A DNA stretch of 64,000 bases. Source: Choricystis sp. odSpoLacu1 (taxonomy: Eukaryota > Chlorophyta > Trebouxiophyceae). The translations under genes were made by a program, and so were the position numbers. Under the pieces are notes generated by a model. It saw only the letters and a list, made by a program, of their open reading frames with translations. It did no database searches and was not told the origin of the DNA. Position 1 is the first letter of the stretch, and each line of letters starts with the position of its first letter. The stretch lies in assembly GCA_958009055.1 (NCBI GenBank), contig OY253652.1:868001-932000 (forward strand), given 5' to 3'. Below are positions 22,901 to 32,591 of the stretch, one piece after another.

Positions 22901-25900
22901 GTCGGCTGTCGGTACCATTTTGGGTGTCCCTGTGAATGCGGCTGGCACCGTGCTGGGCAAAACGGCCGACGCGGCGGGCGCCGTGCCTCACTTCTTGGTC
23001 GGATCGTCGGCTGCCGCACCCGCGGCCCCTGGCGCCGCCGACCACCGCCTCTGGTGGCCCGTGTCGGGCGGCGCCGCCACCGGCTCTGGGTCCACCCCCG
23101 CCTCCACGGGCGGCGTGCTCAAGTCCGCCGTGTCCGGCGTGACGGGGGCCGCCAAGTCGGCTGTTGGCACCATCCTGGGTGTCCCCGCCAACGCGGCGGG
23201 CGGCGTGCTCGGCAGGGCGGCCGACGCGGCGGGCGCGATTCCACACGCGCTGTTGGGCTCCAACGCCGCCCCTGCCGCCGCACCGGGGGCGGCCGACAAC
23301 CGCCTGTGGTGGCCCGTGTCGAGCGGCGGCGCTGGTGGTGGTGGCGGCGCCGCGCGCGGCGCTAGCCGGAACGTCGGCTCTGCCACCCGTGGCGCCGCCT
23401 CTGCCACCCGTGGCGCTGCTCGCGACGCGGGCCTGCGCGGCGCCGTGTCCAAGAGCGGCGCGGGCGGCCTGCGCGGCGCGGCCTCCAAAGCCGCCCCCTC
23501 CGCGCGCAGCGGCGGAGTGGGCGGCGTGGGCGCCAGCCTGCGCGGCGCGGTGGACGATGCGCGCGACACGCTGTCCAACCTGGTCAACTCGGTGCTGCCG
23601 TCGGGCGGCAGCGGCACGGTTGATGCCAAGAAGGCCGCCCGCGGCGCCAAGGCCGCCGCCACCGGCTTCTCAGCTGTGCCGATCGCCGACGCCTTCCTCG
23701 ACGGCGCCGGCCGCGCCGCCGCGAACGTGGGCACCTTCGCCGCCGACGCCGCCCACCACACCAAGGAGGATGCCGGCGTGCTGGCACGCGCGCTGGGGCG
23801 CGCGCCGCGCGCCGCAGTCGACGCGGTCGAGGACGGCGTCGCGGCCACGGTCGTCGGGTACGAGCGCCTGGTGCGCGCGTGGCTGCTACGCGGCCCCCTG
23901 GACGCGCGTGACACGCGGGCCATTGTGACGGGCGCGTACTGGCTGTTCCTGATCGCGGCCGCCGCGCTGGCGGGTGGGGAGCCGCGGTTCGATGATGGTG
24001 AGCCCGCGTTTTTGTTCGGCTGGAGCGACGCCAAGGGCAGGCGCGGCGCGCCGTCCGGATCCACCGGTGCCTGGCCGTCCGACGACGGCAAGGACGCGTT
24101 CATGTATGGCGACAGCACCGACCGCGGCCTGCTGGGCGGGTTCAGCGGCAGCGGTGGTGTCGCCACCGCGCCGCGCGGTTCCGTTACCAACACGCCGCCC
24201 CGCTCCCTGGCCCCCTCGTTTGCTGCCACCACCACGCCCACCCCCCCCACCAAAGCCTCGGGTGTGGTCGTCGACCCGGAGGGCGGCTGGATGGTGGCGG
24301 ACGGTGGCGCGGGCGGCGGCAACGCCGCGCGGTCGGGCGGGTGGACCGCGACCACCGCGTCGGCTGATGAAGTCCTGCCCGGCGGCGCCACGCCCGGCGG
24401 CGGCCTGGTCAACAAAGTCACCAACTGGTGGGCGGGGGGTGTCGCCCCCGCCAAGGCTGCCCCCGACGCGGCCGCCGCCGACGGCCCCGCCCTGGCCGAC
24501 CGCGCGCGCGCGGCGCTGGACGGTGGCTCTGCGGCCGCAGTCGACACCGCGCGCGCAGCTGCCAAACAAGCCGCCGACACCGCCGGCTCCGCCGCCCGCG
24601 AGACTCAGGACGCGGTGCGCGCCGAGCTGGCCGCCCTGCGCGCCACCGCCAACGCGGCCGCCGACGCGGCCGCGCGGCGCGGGCGCGGCGTCGCGACCGG
24701 CGACATCAAGGCCGCGCGGTCCGCGGCCGACGCGGTCGACAAAGCGGCCGCCAGCCTGGACGCCGCCCTGGACCGGCTGACACGCGCGGGTGACCGTGCG
24801 ACCGCGAGGGACACGGCGGCGGTGGAGGCCGCGCTGGCCGAGGTGACGGCCGCCCGCGCGCGCGCAGAGGCTGCGACGACAGCCGCCGCGCGCGCTGTCG
24901 CCGACGCCACCAAGACAGCCGCCAACGCCGCCACCGAGGCCGCCCGCAATGATGCCGCCACCGCGCGCGGCGCCATCGACGCCGCCGTTGCGGCCGCCGC
25001 CGACGCGGCGACCGCCGTCAAGCGTGCGCTCGCCGGGTCGCGCGCCGCCGCGCCCGCCGCCGCCGCGCGCAACGCGGCCGACGTCGCCCTCGCCACCGCT
25101 CGCGCCGCCGCGGACGAGGTTGACGCCGCGGTTAGCGCCCTGGACGCCGCCCTGGCCCGTGGCGCGGACGCGGCCACCGTGGAGGCTGCACTGGCGACGG
25201 TCGACGCGAAACGCGCTGCCGCACGTGAAGCCGGCGCCAAAGCCGCCGCCGCCGCGGACGCCGCCCGCGCTGCGGCGGCCAACGTGGCCGCGGAAGCCGC
25301 CCAGGCGGCGGCCGCCGCCATGCGCGTGGCGAGGGACGCTCAACGCGCGGGCGCCGCCGAGCTGACTGCAGCCCGCCGCGCAGTGCATGGCGCCCAAGCC
25401 GCGTTTGACCGCGCGGCAGCGGAAGCCGCTGCCGCCATGGGTGGCGACGGCCCCGCCGCCGCGGCTGCAGTGGCAGTCCGCGACGTGGCCGCTGCCCAGC
25501 TGACCACCGCCAAGGACGCGGCGGCCGCGGTGGAGGCGGCGCTGGCCAAGCTGGAGACCGCCCTGGCCGACGGCGGCAGCAGCGACGGCGGTGCCGCCCT
25601 CCAAGCCGCCACCTCGGCTGTCGACGCTGCTCGGTCCACCGCCAAGGATGCTGCCACCCGCGCTGCGGCGGCGGCCGACGACGCGCGCCGCGCCGCGGCC
25701 GCGGCTGCCGCTGAGCTGCGGTCGGCCGCTGCCGACGCGGCGCACGCAGCCAAGAATGCTCGCAGCGCTGCCACCGGTGAACTCACCACTGCCAAACGCG
25801 CCGTCGCATCCGCGGAAGCCGCCCTGCAGCGTGCGGCGGCGGACGCGGCGGACGCGGTGGGCGACTCGCCCGCCGCGCGCGCCGCGCGCGTCGCCAAGGA

Positions 25901-28900
25901 AGCCGCCGCGACCGAGCTGGCCCGCGCCAAGGGAGCGGCCGCCGCCGTGGAGGCGGGCGTCTCCGACCTGGAGCGTGCCTTGGCTGAGGGGGGTGGCGCC
26001 CTGACTGCGGCGGGCACCGCCGCGGTTCGCGGCGCGGTCGCGAACGTCGACGCCGCGCGCTCGACCGTGCGCGCTTCTCTTGAAGCCCTCACCACCGCCG
26101 CCGACGGCGCCCGCGCCGCGGTGGCGGCTGCCGTGGATGAAGGCCGGGCCGCCATCGATGCCGCCGCGTCGGGCGGGCGGGCGGCCCAGAAGAGGGCAGC
26201 CCTCGACCTCGGCACCGCGTCGCGCGCGGTCAGCACGGCCGAGCGCGCTGTCGCGGCTGCCTCTGCCGACGTGGACGCGTCCGACCCGGGCTCGGCCGCA
26301 GGGCGGGCGGCGAGGGCCGCCCTGGAGACGGCGCGGTCCGATCTGGCGTCCGCCCAGGCGGCTGCCAACGCGCTGGAGGCGGGCGTGGGAAAACTGGTGG
26401 CCGCGTTGGCGGCGAGTGGGGACGGCGCCTCTGCAGACGCGGCCGCCACCCTGACCACCCTGTCGCGCGAGGTGGAGGCTGCCGCCGACGCGGCTCGGGC
26501 TGCTGGGTCCAAAGCGGCTGGCGCGGCGGCCGACCTGTCGCGCGCTGCCAGTGTGGCGGGCGATGAAGCGCGCGCGGCTGCCGCCACGGCCGACGCGCGC
26601 CGTGCTGCAGACGCCGCCCGCGAAGCCGCCACTGCGGGCGTCCACGATGCTCGCAAGGCGCTGATGGACGCTCGCACCGCTGCAGCCGATGTCGCGGCGG
26701 TCAAGGGCGACTCGCCCGCCGCGCGCGCCGCGCGTGCTGCGAGTGAGCGTGCGGATGCTGCCGTCCAGGCCGCTGAAGCCGCCCTGGCGGCCGCCACCGA
26801 GGGTGCCGCCCGCCTGGATGTTGTTCTGCAGAATGGTTCCACTGACGCGGTGGCGGCCGCCACGGCGGCGTTGGAGGGGGCGGTGCGGGACACAAAAGCG
26901 GCGGCTGGCCGCGCGGCCGACACGGGCGCAGTCCTCAAGCAAGCGATTGCCGTCGTCGCCACCGAAGCTGCGGCCGCGCTGGAGGCGGCTGCGGCCAAGG
27001 GGGTCGCCCTGCGCACCGAGGCAGCCCGCGACGTCGACACCACGAAGCGTGCCGTCGCCGACGCGGGAGCATCCGCGCGCGCGGCGCTTGAGCGCGCGGC
27101 GGGCGCCGACGTGTCGCGCGCCAAGCAGGCCGCTGAGACCGACCTAGCGGCCGCCACGCAAGCCAGCGCTGCCCTGGACGCCGCCCTGCGTGCCCTGGAT
27201 GACGCCCTGGCGTCGCGCGGCTCGCCCTCGGCGGTGGAGGCCGCGACGCGCGCGGTCGCCGACGCGCGGGCGTCCACCCGCGCTGCCGCCGACCGCGCCG
27301 CCACTTCGACCGCCATCCTGGTGTCCGAAGCCGACCGCGCCGCATCTGCCGCGGCTGCCGCCATCGAGGCAGCCGTACGCAACGCGTCCGCCGCGCGCGG
27401 CGCGGGCGCGGCCGAACTGGCGTCCGCGCGCAAAGCGTTGGCCGACCTCGAGGCCGAAGCCAAGAGTGCTCTCTCCGCCGGCATCACCGGCGACGGCCCT
27501 GCCGCCGCCGCCGCGCGGTCCGCCAAGGCCAAAGCCGACGCCGAGCTCGCGACCGCCTGGCAGGCGTTGGGGGCGGCGGAAGCCGCGCTGGCGAGGCTGG
27601 AGGCGGCTGTGGCGACTGCGTTTAACGGTGGCAGTGGTGACGTCGCGTCCGCGCTGGCGACCGCCGCGAAAGAAGCGGACGCCGCGCGCGCCGCCACCCG
27701 GTCGGCGGGCGACCGCGCCAAGGCGGCAGCGTCCACTTTGGCGTCCGACGTGGCGGCCGCAGTGCGCGAGGCGGCGGCGTCCGCCGCTGCAAAGACGCGT
27801 GAAGCGGCGTCGACTGCTGCTGCCACAGCGTCCGGCGTCGCAGCACGCGCGGCCGACGCGGCCGACGCGGCGCGCGCCAAGCTGGAGGCCGCCCGTGAGT
27901 CGGGTGACGAGCGCGCCATCTCGGCCGCTGAAGCGGGGTTGGAGGCGGCCCTCAAAGCAGCCACCGACGCGGTCGCCGCAGCCGAGGCGTCTGCGGCCAG
28001 TGCGCGCGCCGCGGGCGCAGCTGGGCTCGACGCCGCCCTGCGCGACCTGGCAAAAGCGCGAGACACAGCGCGTAAGGCGGGCCTCGCCAAGGCACGCGGC
28101 GCTGCGGACGGGGGCGGTGTGTCGTCCGCGCTGGACAAGCTGGCCGCGGCGCGTGATTCAGTCAAGCGCGCGCTGTCGCCGACCGCGGCCAAAGCAGCCG
28201 CAGACGCGGAAGCAGCCGCCGCGGCCGCCGCCCAACAAGCGGCCACAGACGCGGCTGACGCGGCTGTGGCTGCAGCGGAGCGCAAGAAGGCGGCCGCTGC
28301 CGACCGCGCGCGCGCAGAGGCGGACGCGGCGGCCGCGGCCGCCGCGCGTACGCGTTCGTCGTCCCCGGCCGCGATCGCGGCCATCACTGCGCGCGCTGAG
28401 CGCGCCAAAGAAGGCGACTTGGCGGCCCTGCTGGCTGAAAAGGGGGAGGGGTCGCCTGCGATGCTGCTGGTGTCGCTGGTGAGTCTGGTTGTGGACATCC
28501 TGTCCGGCCGCAAACCGCGTGGCCCGATGCCGATCGCGGGCCCGCCCGCGCCGTCTCCTGTGAAGGCGTTGGCTGATGTTGTGGGCTCGAGCCGGCGCAG
28601 CGGCGCCGCTGCGGCCGCGGCCTCGTTTGAGGGGCCGTCCCCCCCGCGCGTCAAGTCGGGCCTCGACCCCCTCGCCCAGCTGGACCGCATCCAGCCTCCT
28701 GGTCGCGCTGGCTCGGGCGGCCCGGGCGCCGACTTTGTGCGTTCGATCGTGCGCGGGCTGGCCGACGCGGCCGACGCGCGCGCGGCCGCGCGCCGCGCGC
28801 GCGCGAGCGGGGGTGGTGGCGCCGACGCCTCGGTCGCCCGCTTCACCGGCAAGGCCAAGTTTGACCCGCTGGCCAACCTGGACGCTGTGACGCCGCCCGG

Positions 28901-29309
28901 GTACTCCCCATCCGCGGGTGGCATCCGCCTGGCGTCGTCGGCCAAATCAAAATACGACCCCGTGCAAAACATCCTGTCCGCGTCCGCGCCGCGCGGCACG
29001 CCGGACGGGCTGGAAGGCGCCGTCCTGGGCGCCCTCCGCTGGCTGCGGTCGGGTGGGCGCGGTGGTGGCTCCTCCTTCATGCCGTCATCGTCGTCTTCCT
29101 CCTCTGCCTCCTCTGGCCGTGGGCGCGAGTACTGGGAAGGCTACCGCGCCGGCAGCGGCGCCTGCTCCTACGGCTCCGCCGCCGAGCCGGAGGCTGTGCG
29201 TGGCCGGCGGTACCCGCAGGGGGCGCGCTACCGGGCGCCGCGGCGCATGTTTGCGCCCGCCGCGCCGCCGCCGGTTGACGTGGAGGGGGTGGCGCCGCCG
29301 CAGGGGTGA
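19970..29309 (+). CDS. Giant plastid-targeted Ala/Gly-rich repeat protein, unknown family
   Basis: Exons 19970-20125 and 20307-29309 (phase 0) encode 3,052 residues; exon 2 is 9 kb and uninterrupted. Residues 1-52 are Arg/Ala/Pro-rich, like a plastid transit peptide. Residues 63-80 are hydrophobic and precede KTATAAG, as in thylakoid-transfer signals. Nine LWWPV motifs (Leu at 88, 135, 259, 396, 558, 750, 859, 967, 1052; one WWHV), mostly as DHRLWWPVSG, close modules of Val/Ala/Gly 11-mers. Gly-rich linkers hold GWAFG- or FNFGGG-type aromatic motifs. A membrane span lies at about 1257-1276. About 1450-2750 is Ala-rich helix with roughly eight repeats of 112-142 residues, landmark GDSPAARAAR. 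The tail has DPLAQLD (2839), DPLANLD (2905) and DPVQNIL (2936). I recognise no family; a plastid scaffold or membrane-shaping role is inference. The start is the first Met of the spliced presequence. Confidence 0.85.
20409..23330 (+). repeat. Nine-module LWWPV repeat region
   Basis: This coding repeat holds nine LWWPV motifs spaced 47-192 residues apart. A typical module has a Gly-rich linker, a hendecad helix (GAVGGVTGAAR-like units), a PHALLGSNAA-like end and GAADHRLWWPVSG. Copies are similar at the DNA level but not identical, so they are old or under protein-level constraint. Confidence 0.9.
24702..27890 (+). repeat. Coding tandem repeats of about 112-142 residues, Ala-rich coiled coil
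   Basis: Aligned landmarks (GDIKAAR, GSRAAAP, GDGPAAA, GDSPAARAAR, DPGSAAGRAAR, GDSPAARAAR, GADVSRAK, GDGPAAAAAR) fall at residues 1518, 1630, 1766, 1905, 2045, 2187, 2320 and 2448. Each unit has an ELxxAxRAV helix before the landmark and an LExALA-like segment after it. Confidence 0.75.
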
Positions 29310-29627
29310 AACAAACAACAACGGGGGGCGAGTGAGAGAGTGAGAAAGAGAGAGAAGCCCGCCATACTACTTGAGGCTTAAAAGGCGCGGCGCTGGTGTT
29401 TTCTTTTTTTGTTGGATCGTTGAGAGTGAGGGGGTGGTGGGAGAGGGCGAAAGGAAAACGGGCCGACGGGGCTGGGGTCGGCGATGGTTTTTTTGTTTTC
29501 CAATTCCCTTCCCCCACTTATTTAGGCGCGTGTAAGATGGTACAAAAAGAAGGAGCGTGTGCGAGCGACGCGCCGCGGGCTTTGAGCCCGTGGACGCGGC
29601 TCCAACGTGATCTTTTAAACAATTTTC
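29310..29627. other. Convergent 3' flank
   Basis: This 318-bp gap lies between the giant gene (+) and the GNAT gene (-). It holds T-rich and purine-rich runs and a plus-strand TGTAA at 29531-29535, 222 bases after the stop. No gene seen. Confidence 0.5.
29531..29535 (+). promoter_or_regulatory. TGTAA polyadenylation-type motif
   Basis: TGTAA in the 3' flank of the giant repeat-protein gene, the only plus-strand copy noted before the next gene. Confidence 0.4.
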
Positions 29628-30335
29628 TCAGGTCTCTCTAAGCAACCCCCCCACCGCCCCCCTGTACAACACCCTGCCCTCCTCGTCCGCGCTCGCCACC
29701 ACGGAGAACCCTGCTCCCTCGTACAGACTCGCCGCGGCGCCATCTCCCGCCGCCGCATGCACAAACAGTGTGTCTGCGCCCCACCCCGCTGCCCGCCGCG
29801 CGGCCTCCACCAGCAGGGCCCGCCCCACCCCCTGTCGCCGGGCAGAGGGAGCGGTGCACACGTTGGCCAGGTAGGCGGCTCCACCACACGTGTCCAGGGC
29901 GGCGGCGACGTCGAGAGTGCCTAGGATGACCGGTGGGTCATTCAACCCTCCTCCCTCCGCCACCGCCACCACGCACGCAAACCGGTCGCCCGGCCCCTCG
30001 ATCGCAGACAGAGCGGTCACCAGGGCGGCGTGCTCGGCGTCCGCTTTGGCGGGTGTGCACGCAGCGTCTGTGTCGCCGTCGCAGAAAACAGTAGCGCGCA
30101 GCTGGGCTGCCGCCCGCAGCTGGGCATCCGTGTCAGCCGGCATCACTCTGATGTGCAGTGAAGGTGACTCGCATGCTGTTGTGGGTGCGTCGGACGGGGT
30201 GCTGCTGCTGTGGGCGGCGGCACGCAGCGGCAGGGGTGCGGGCGGGGGGCGGGGGTGGGCTGCGGACGGCGCGCCGACGCGGGCAGGCGTGGATGGGGGT
30301 GACAGAGGTCTGTGTTGTGGCGCGAGTCGTCGCAT
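29628..30335 (-). CDS. GNAT-family N-acetyltransferase, probable organelle protein
   Basis: A single exon of 235 residues. Residues 1 to about 50 (MRRLAPQHRPLSPPSTPARV and onward) are rich in Arg, Pro, Ser and Ala and resemble a transit peptide. The GNAT fold follows: an N-terminal region LHIRVMPADTDAQLRAAAQL, then motif A, AYLANVCTAPSARRQGVGRA, with the acetyl-CoA-binding RRQGVG, then LFVHAAAGDGAAASLYEGAGF of motif B. This resembles plant plastid GNATs that acetylate protein N-termini or lysines; the substrate cannot be told from sequence. The frame extends upstream to 30518 but with low-complexity sequence, so the Met at 30335, 112 bp below the next gene's stop, was chosen. Confidence 0.88.
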   Translation of the reverse strand: MRRLAPQHRPLSPPSTPARVGAPSAAHPRPPPAPLPLRAAAHSSSTPSDAPTTACESPSLHIRVMPADTDAQLRAAAQLRATVFCDGDTDAACTPAKADAEHAALVTALSAIEGPGDRFACVVAVAEGGGLNDPPVILGTLDVAAALDTCGGAAYLANVCTAPSARRQGVGRALLVEAARRAAGWGADTLFVHAAAGDGAAASLYEGAGFSVVASADEEGRVLYRGAVGGLLRET

Positions 30336-30447
30336 TGGGGCAGAAGGGAGGGCGGGCGCCCAGATTTGCTTTAACATTTTTTCGCTCGTTTTCGCTTGTT
30401 TTTCATCTACTCGCGTATTTTTTACTCGCTCACTCTCTCTCTCCTCC

Positions 30448-31459
30448 TCACCACCCCGCCACCGTCGCGCTGTACGCTGCCAACCCCACCGCCACCGCCG
30501 CCACCGCCACCGCCACATACCGGTTGGGCAGCAGCTGTGGAGGCTTCCACTCCTCCGCCCACCTCTCCTCCAGCGTGCGCGGCCGCGCCGGCCGCGGCGC
30601 CACGCTCCGCGGCGGCAGCGCCGGCCGCCGCCGCTCCTTGTCGCCCTTGGTCACAAACCTCCCCCCCTCCAACGCGGGCAGCGTCGGCTTCTCATCCGCC
30701 CCCAGCGCCAGGCGGGGCGCCTCCAGGATGTAGCGCAGCTCGCCCGCCTGCTTTCGAAGCCGGGGGGATGGGTGAGACGTTTCGATTTGTTTGTACAGTG
30801 CCACAGCCCCCGCTTCGTCGCCGGTGGCCGACTTGGCCAGGGCCAGCCAGATGGTGATGTCGCCGCCCAGCTGGGAGAAGGGGCCTTCGGCGTCGAGGGC
30901 GGCGGCGAGCGTGGTGACCGACTGTGGGGGGGAGGAGAGACGTGTGTGTGCGTGAGGGCGCGACGTCGAGACCCTGCGTGTTTCTCCCCCACTCCACTTC
31001 CACTCTTACCTCCCTATACGCCCCCCTCGCGTACAACGCTTTGCCCAGCTCAAACTTCTTGGCTTTGGCTGCCACGGCAGCCGCGTCCGCGTCTGCGCGC
31101 GCGCGCAGCGCGGCCGCGACGCGCGGCAGGTACTCTGCCGCCACGTCGTCCGGCAGGTCCACCCCCAGCTCGGCTGCAGCAGCGTCGAGCTCGTCTGCAC
31201 CCTCGCGCACGCGGCGGGCGAACGACTTGGCGGCGGCGGGCAGGCGGCGCGCGAGGGGAGCGTCGCGCAGCGCGGCGGGCAGGGTGCGCGGCAACCGCGT
31301 GGCGTCCAGGTCGACGGCGGCATCATCGTCTCCTGACCCAGTGGCTTGTGCAACGTCGCGGTCGGAGGGGGTGGCGCGTGGGGTGGGGCAGGCGCGGCGA
31401 TTTGCCGATGCGCGGCGCGCGTGCGCCGGGCGCGTGGCGACGGGGCGGGGAGCCAGCAT
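30448..31459 (-). CDS. Conserved plastid membrane protein, one C-terminal TM
   Basis: Exons 31459-31010 and 30921-30448 (phase 0) give 307 residues. The first 40 residues (MLAPRPVATRPAHARRASAN and onward) look like a transit peptide. A helical middle part follows (KKFELGKALYARGAYREV, then SVTTLAAALDAEGPFSQLGG), which resembles a TPR-like pair, then IETSHPSPRLRKQAGELRYI, LEAPRLALGADEKPTLP and one C-terminal hydrophobic span (YVAVAVAAVAVGLAAYSAT). The HPS...RKQA...LRYILEAP block resembles a plant chloroplast protein of unknown function, but I cannot name it with confidence. It is divergent from the PsbP-domain gene, about 210 bp away, so both plastid genes may share control. Confidence 0.82.
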
Positions 31460-31668
31460 GACTGGGCAAACCAGACAGCTTCAGAGAGGTTGGAGGACTG
31501 ACACGGGGGCGCGAGAAGCGCGGACTCCACCCCCAACCGAAGTGTTTTTTATCGAGCGAAAACACGTCGCTTGTGTTGGTTTCAGACCGACAATCTCTTG
31601 CCAATCGAAACTCCTCCCTCCGCCCCCGCCCAGTTCCGCGCAGCCACAAGACACACGCACACACTACT

Positions 31669-32499
31669 ATGCTCCTGCGCGCCCGCACAACACGCACCCT
31701 CCCTCGCGCGGAAGCGGCCGACCGCGCGCCAACCGCCGCGCCCGCGCGCCGCACCGCGCCCGGCGCTGCGTCGCCCACTCACGACACCCACCCCGCCCCA
31801 CTCCTCCTCTCCCGCCGCACCCTGCTGGCTGCCGCCCCCACCCTGGCGGTCTTGGCGCGCCCCCCTGCCGCGTCCGCGGGCGCGGCCGCGTCCGTGGAGT
31901 CGTACCTTCCCGCCTCGTCGCGCGGCGACGGCTACGTCACCTACACCGCGCCCAAGACGTCCACCCCCTCCCTGCGCGCGGGCGTGTTGGATGCAGCCTC
32001 CCCCTACACGTTTGACTTGCCAGCGTCCGGCGGCTGGCGGGCGCAGACTTTTTCGAATGTGCTCTCCGGTCAGTTCTGCATGCCGCGCTGCGACGAACCG
32101 TTCACCGAAGTCATTTTTTCATCAGAGGACGGCGCGACCGCCCGCCTCGTCGTCTCCCCCCTGCGCCGCGTGTCGCGGCGCGCAGCAGCGGCCAGTGCGA
32201 CTGAAGTCGGCACATCCGACGGCCTGCTGGGGGCGTTGGGGCCGTTTATCACCAACAACATCGCGCCCGACGAGTCAGAAGTCGTGGCGGTGACGACCCT
32301 CCGCGCAGGCGGAGACAGGGTGGGCGACGCCTACCTGTTCGAAACCAACACGCCCTACGGGCTGACGCCACCCCGCGCGTACGCCACGGTGGCGGCCAAG
32401 GGGGCCCACGTGTACCTGTTTGTGGTGGCGGCGCCGGAGAAAGCGTGGGGCAAGCTGAAGGGGACGCTGCGGACGGTGGCGGAGAATTTCCGGCCTTGA
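31669..32499 (+). CDS. PsbP-domain thylakoid lumen protein (PPD6-like)
   Basis: A single exon of 276 residues. The bipartite presequence has an Arg/Ala-rich plastid part and a twin-Arg segment, SRRTLLAAAPTLAVLARPPA, ending ASAGA, typical of Tat import into the thylakoid lumen. The mature part is a PsbP fold: YTFDLPASGGWRAQTFSNVL, SGQFCMPRCDEPFTEVIF, LLGALGPFITNNIAPDESEV, LTPPRAYATVAAKGAHVYLF and AWGKLKGTLRTVAENF. The CxxxC pair and the order of blocks resemble plant PPD6 more than the oxygen-evolving PsbP. Its role in plants is poorly known. The ATG at 31669 starts the presequence. A TGTAA lies 45 bases after the stop. Confidence 0.9.
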   Translation: MLLRARTTRTLPRAEAADRAPTAAPARRTAPGAASPTHDTHPAPLLLSRRTLLAAAPTLAVLARPPAASAGAAASVESYLPASSRGDGYVTYTAPKTSTPSLRAGVLDAASPYTFDLPASGGWRAQTFSNVLSGQFCMPRCDEPFTEVIFSSEDGATARLVVSPLRRVSRRAAAASATEVGTSDGLLGALGPFITNNIAPDESEVVAVTTLRAGGDRVGDAYLFETNTPYGLTPPRAYATVAAKGAHVYLFVVAAPEKAWGKLKGTLRTVAENFRP

Positions 32500-32543
32500 T
32501 TTGTTTCTCTTTTCGTGCGCAAAAACTTAACAACAGGCGGCTG

Positions 32544-32548
32544 TGTAA
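32544..32548 (+). promoter_or_regulatory. TGTAA polyadenylation-type motif
   Basis: TGTAA 45 bases after the PsbP-domain gene stop, within the 92-bp convergent gap with RAD17. Confidence 0.5.
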
Positions 32549-32591
32549 CACCCCAGAACAAACAAAAGCAAAACACACCAAACAGAAAAAC

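Noticed and set aside
23886..26942. A 1,018-codon open frame on the minus strand
   Set aside because: Same cause: antisense of the giant gene in another frame, rich in Gly and Arg, with no recognisable domain.
25340..29080. A 1,246-codon open frame on the minus strand, opposite the giant gene
   Set aside because: It is an antisense shadow. In DNA with near-total GC at third positions, the complementary frame rarely meets stops. Its composition (Ala/Arg/Ser) mirrors the plus-strand codons and it lacks a presequence, domain or splice support.
20307..29309. Naming the giant protein a pyrenoid linker, LEA protein or perilipin
   Set aside because: It shares design features with each, but no diagnostic domain. 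The lumen-type signal also conflicts with a stromal Rubisco linker. Left as unknown.
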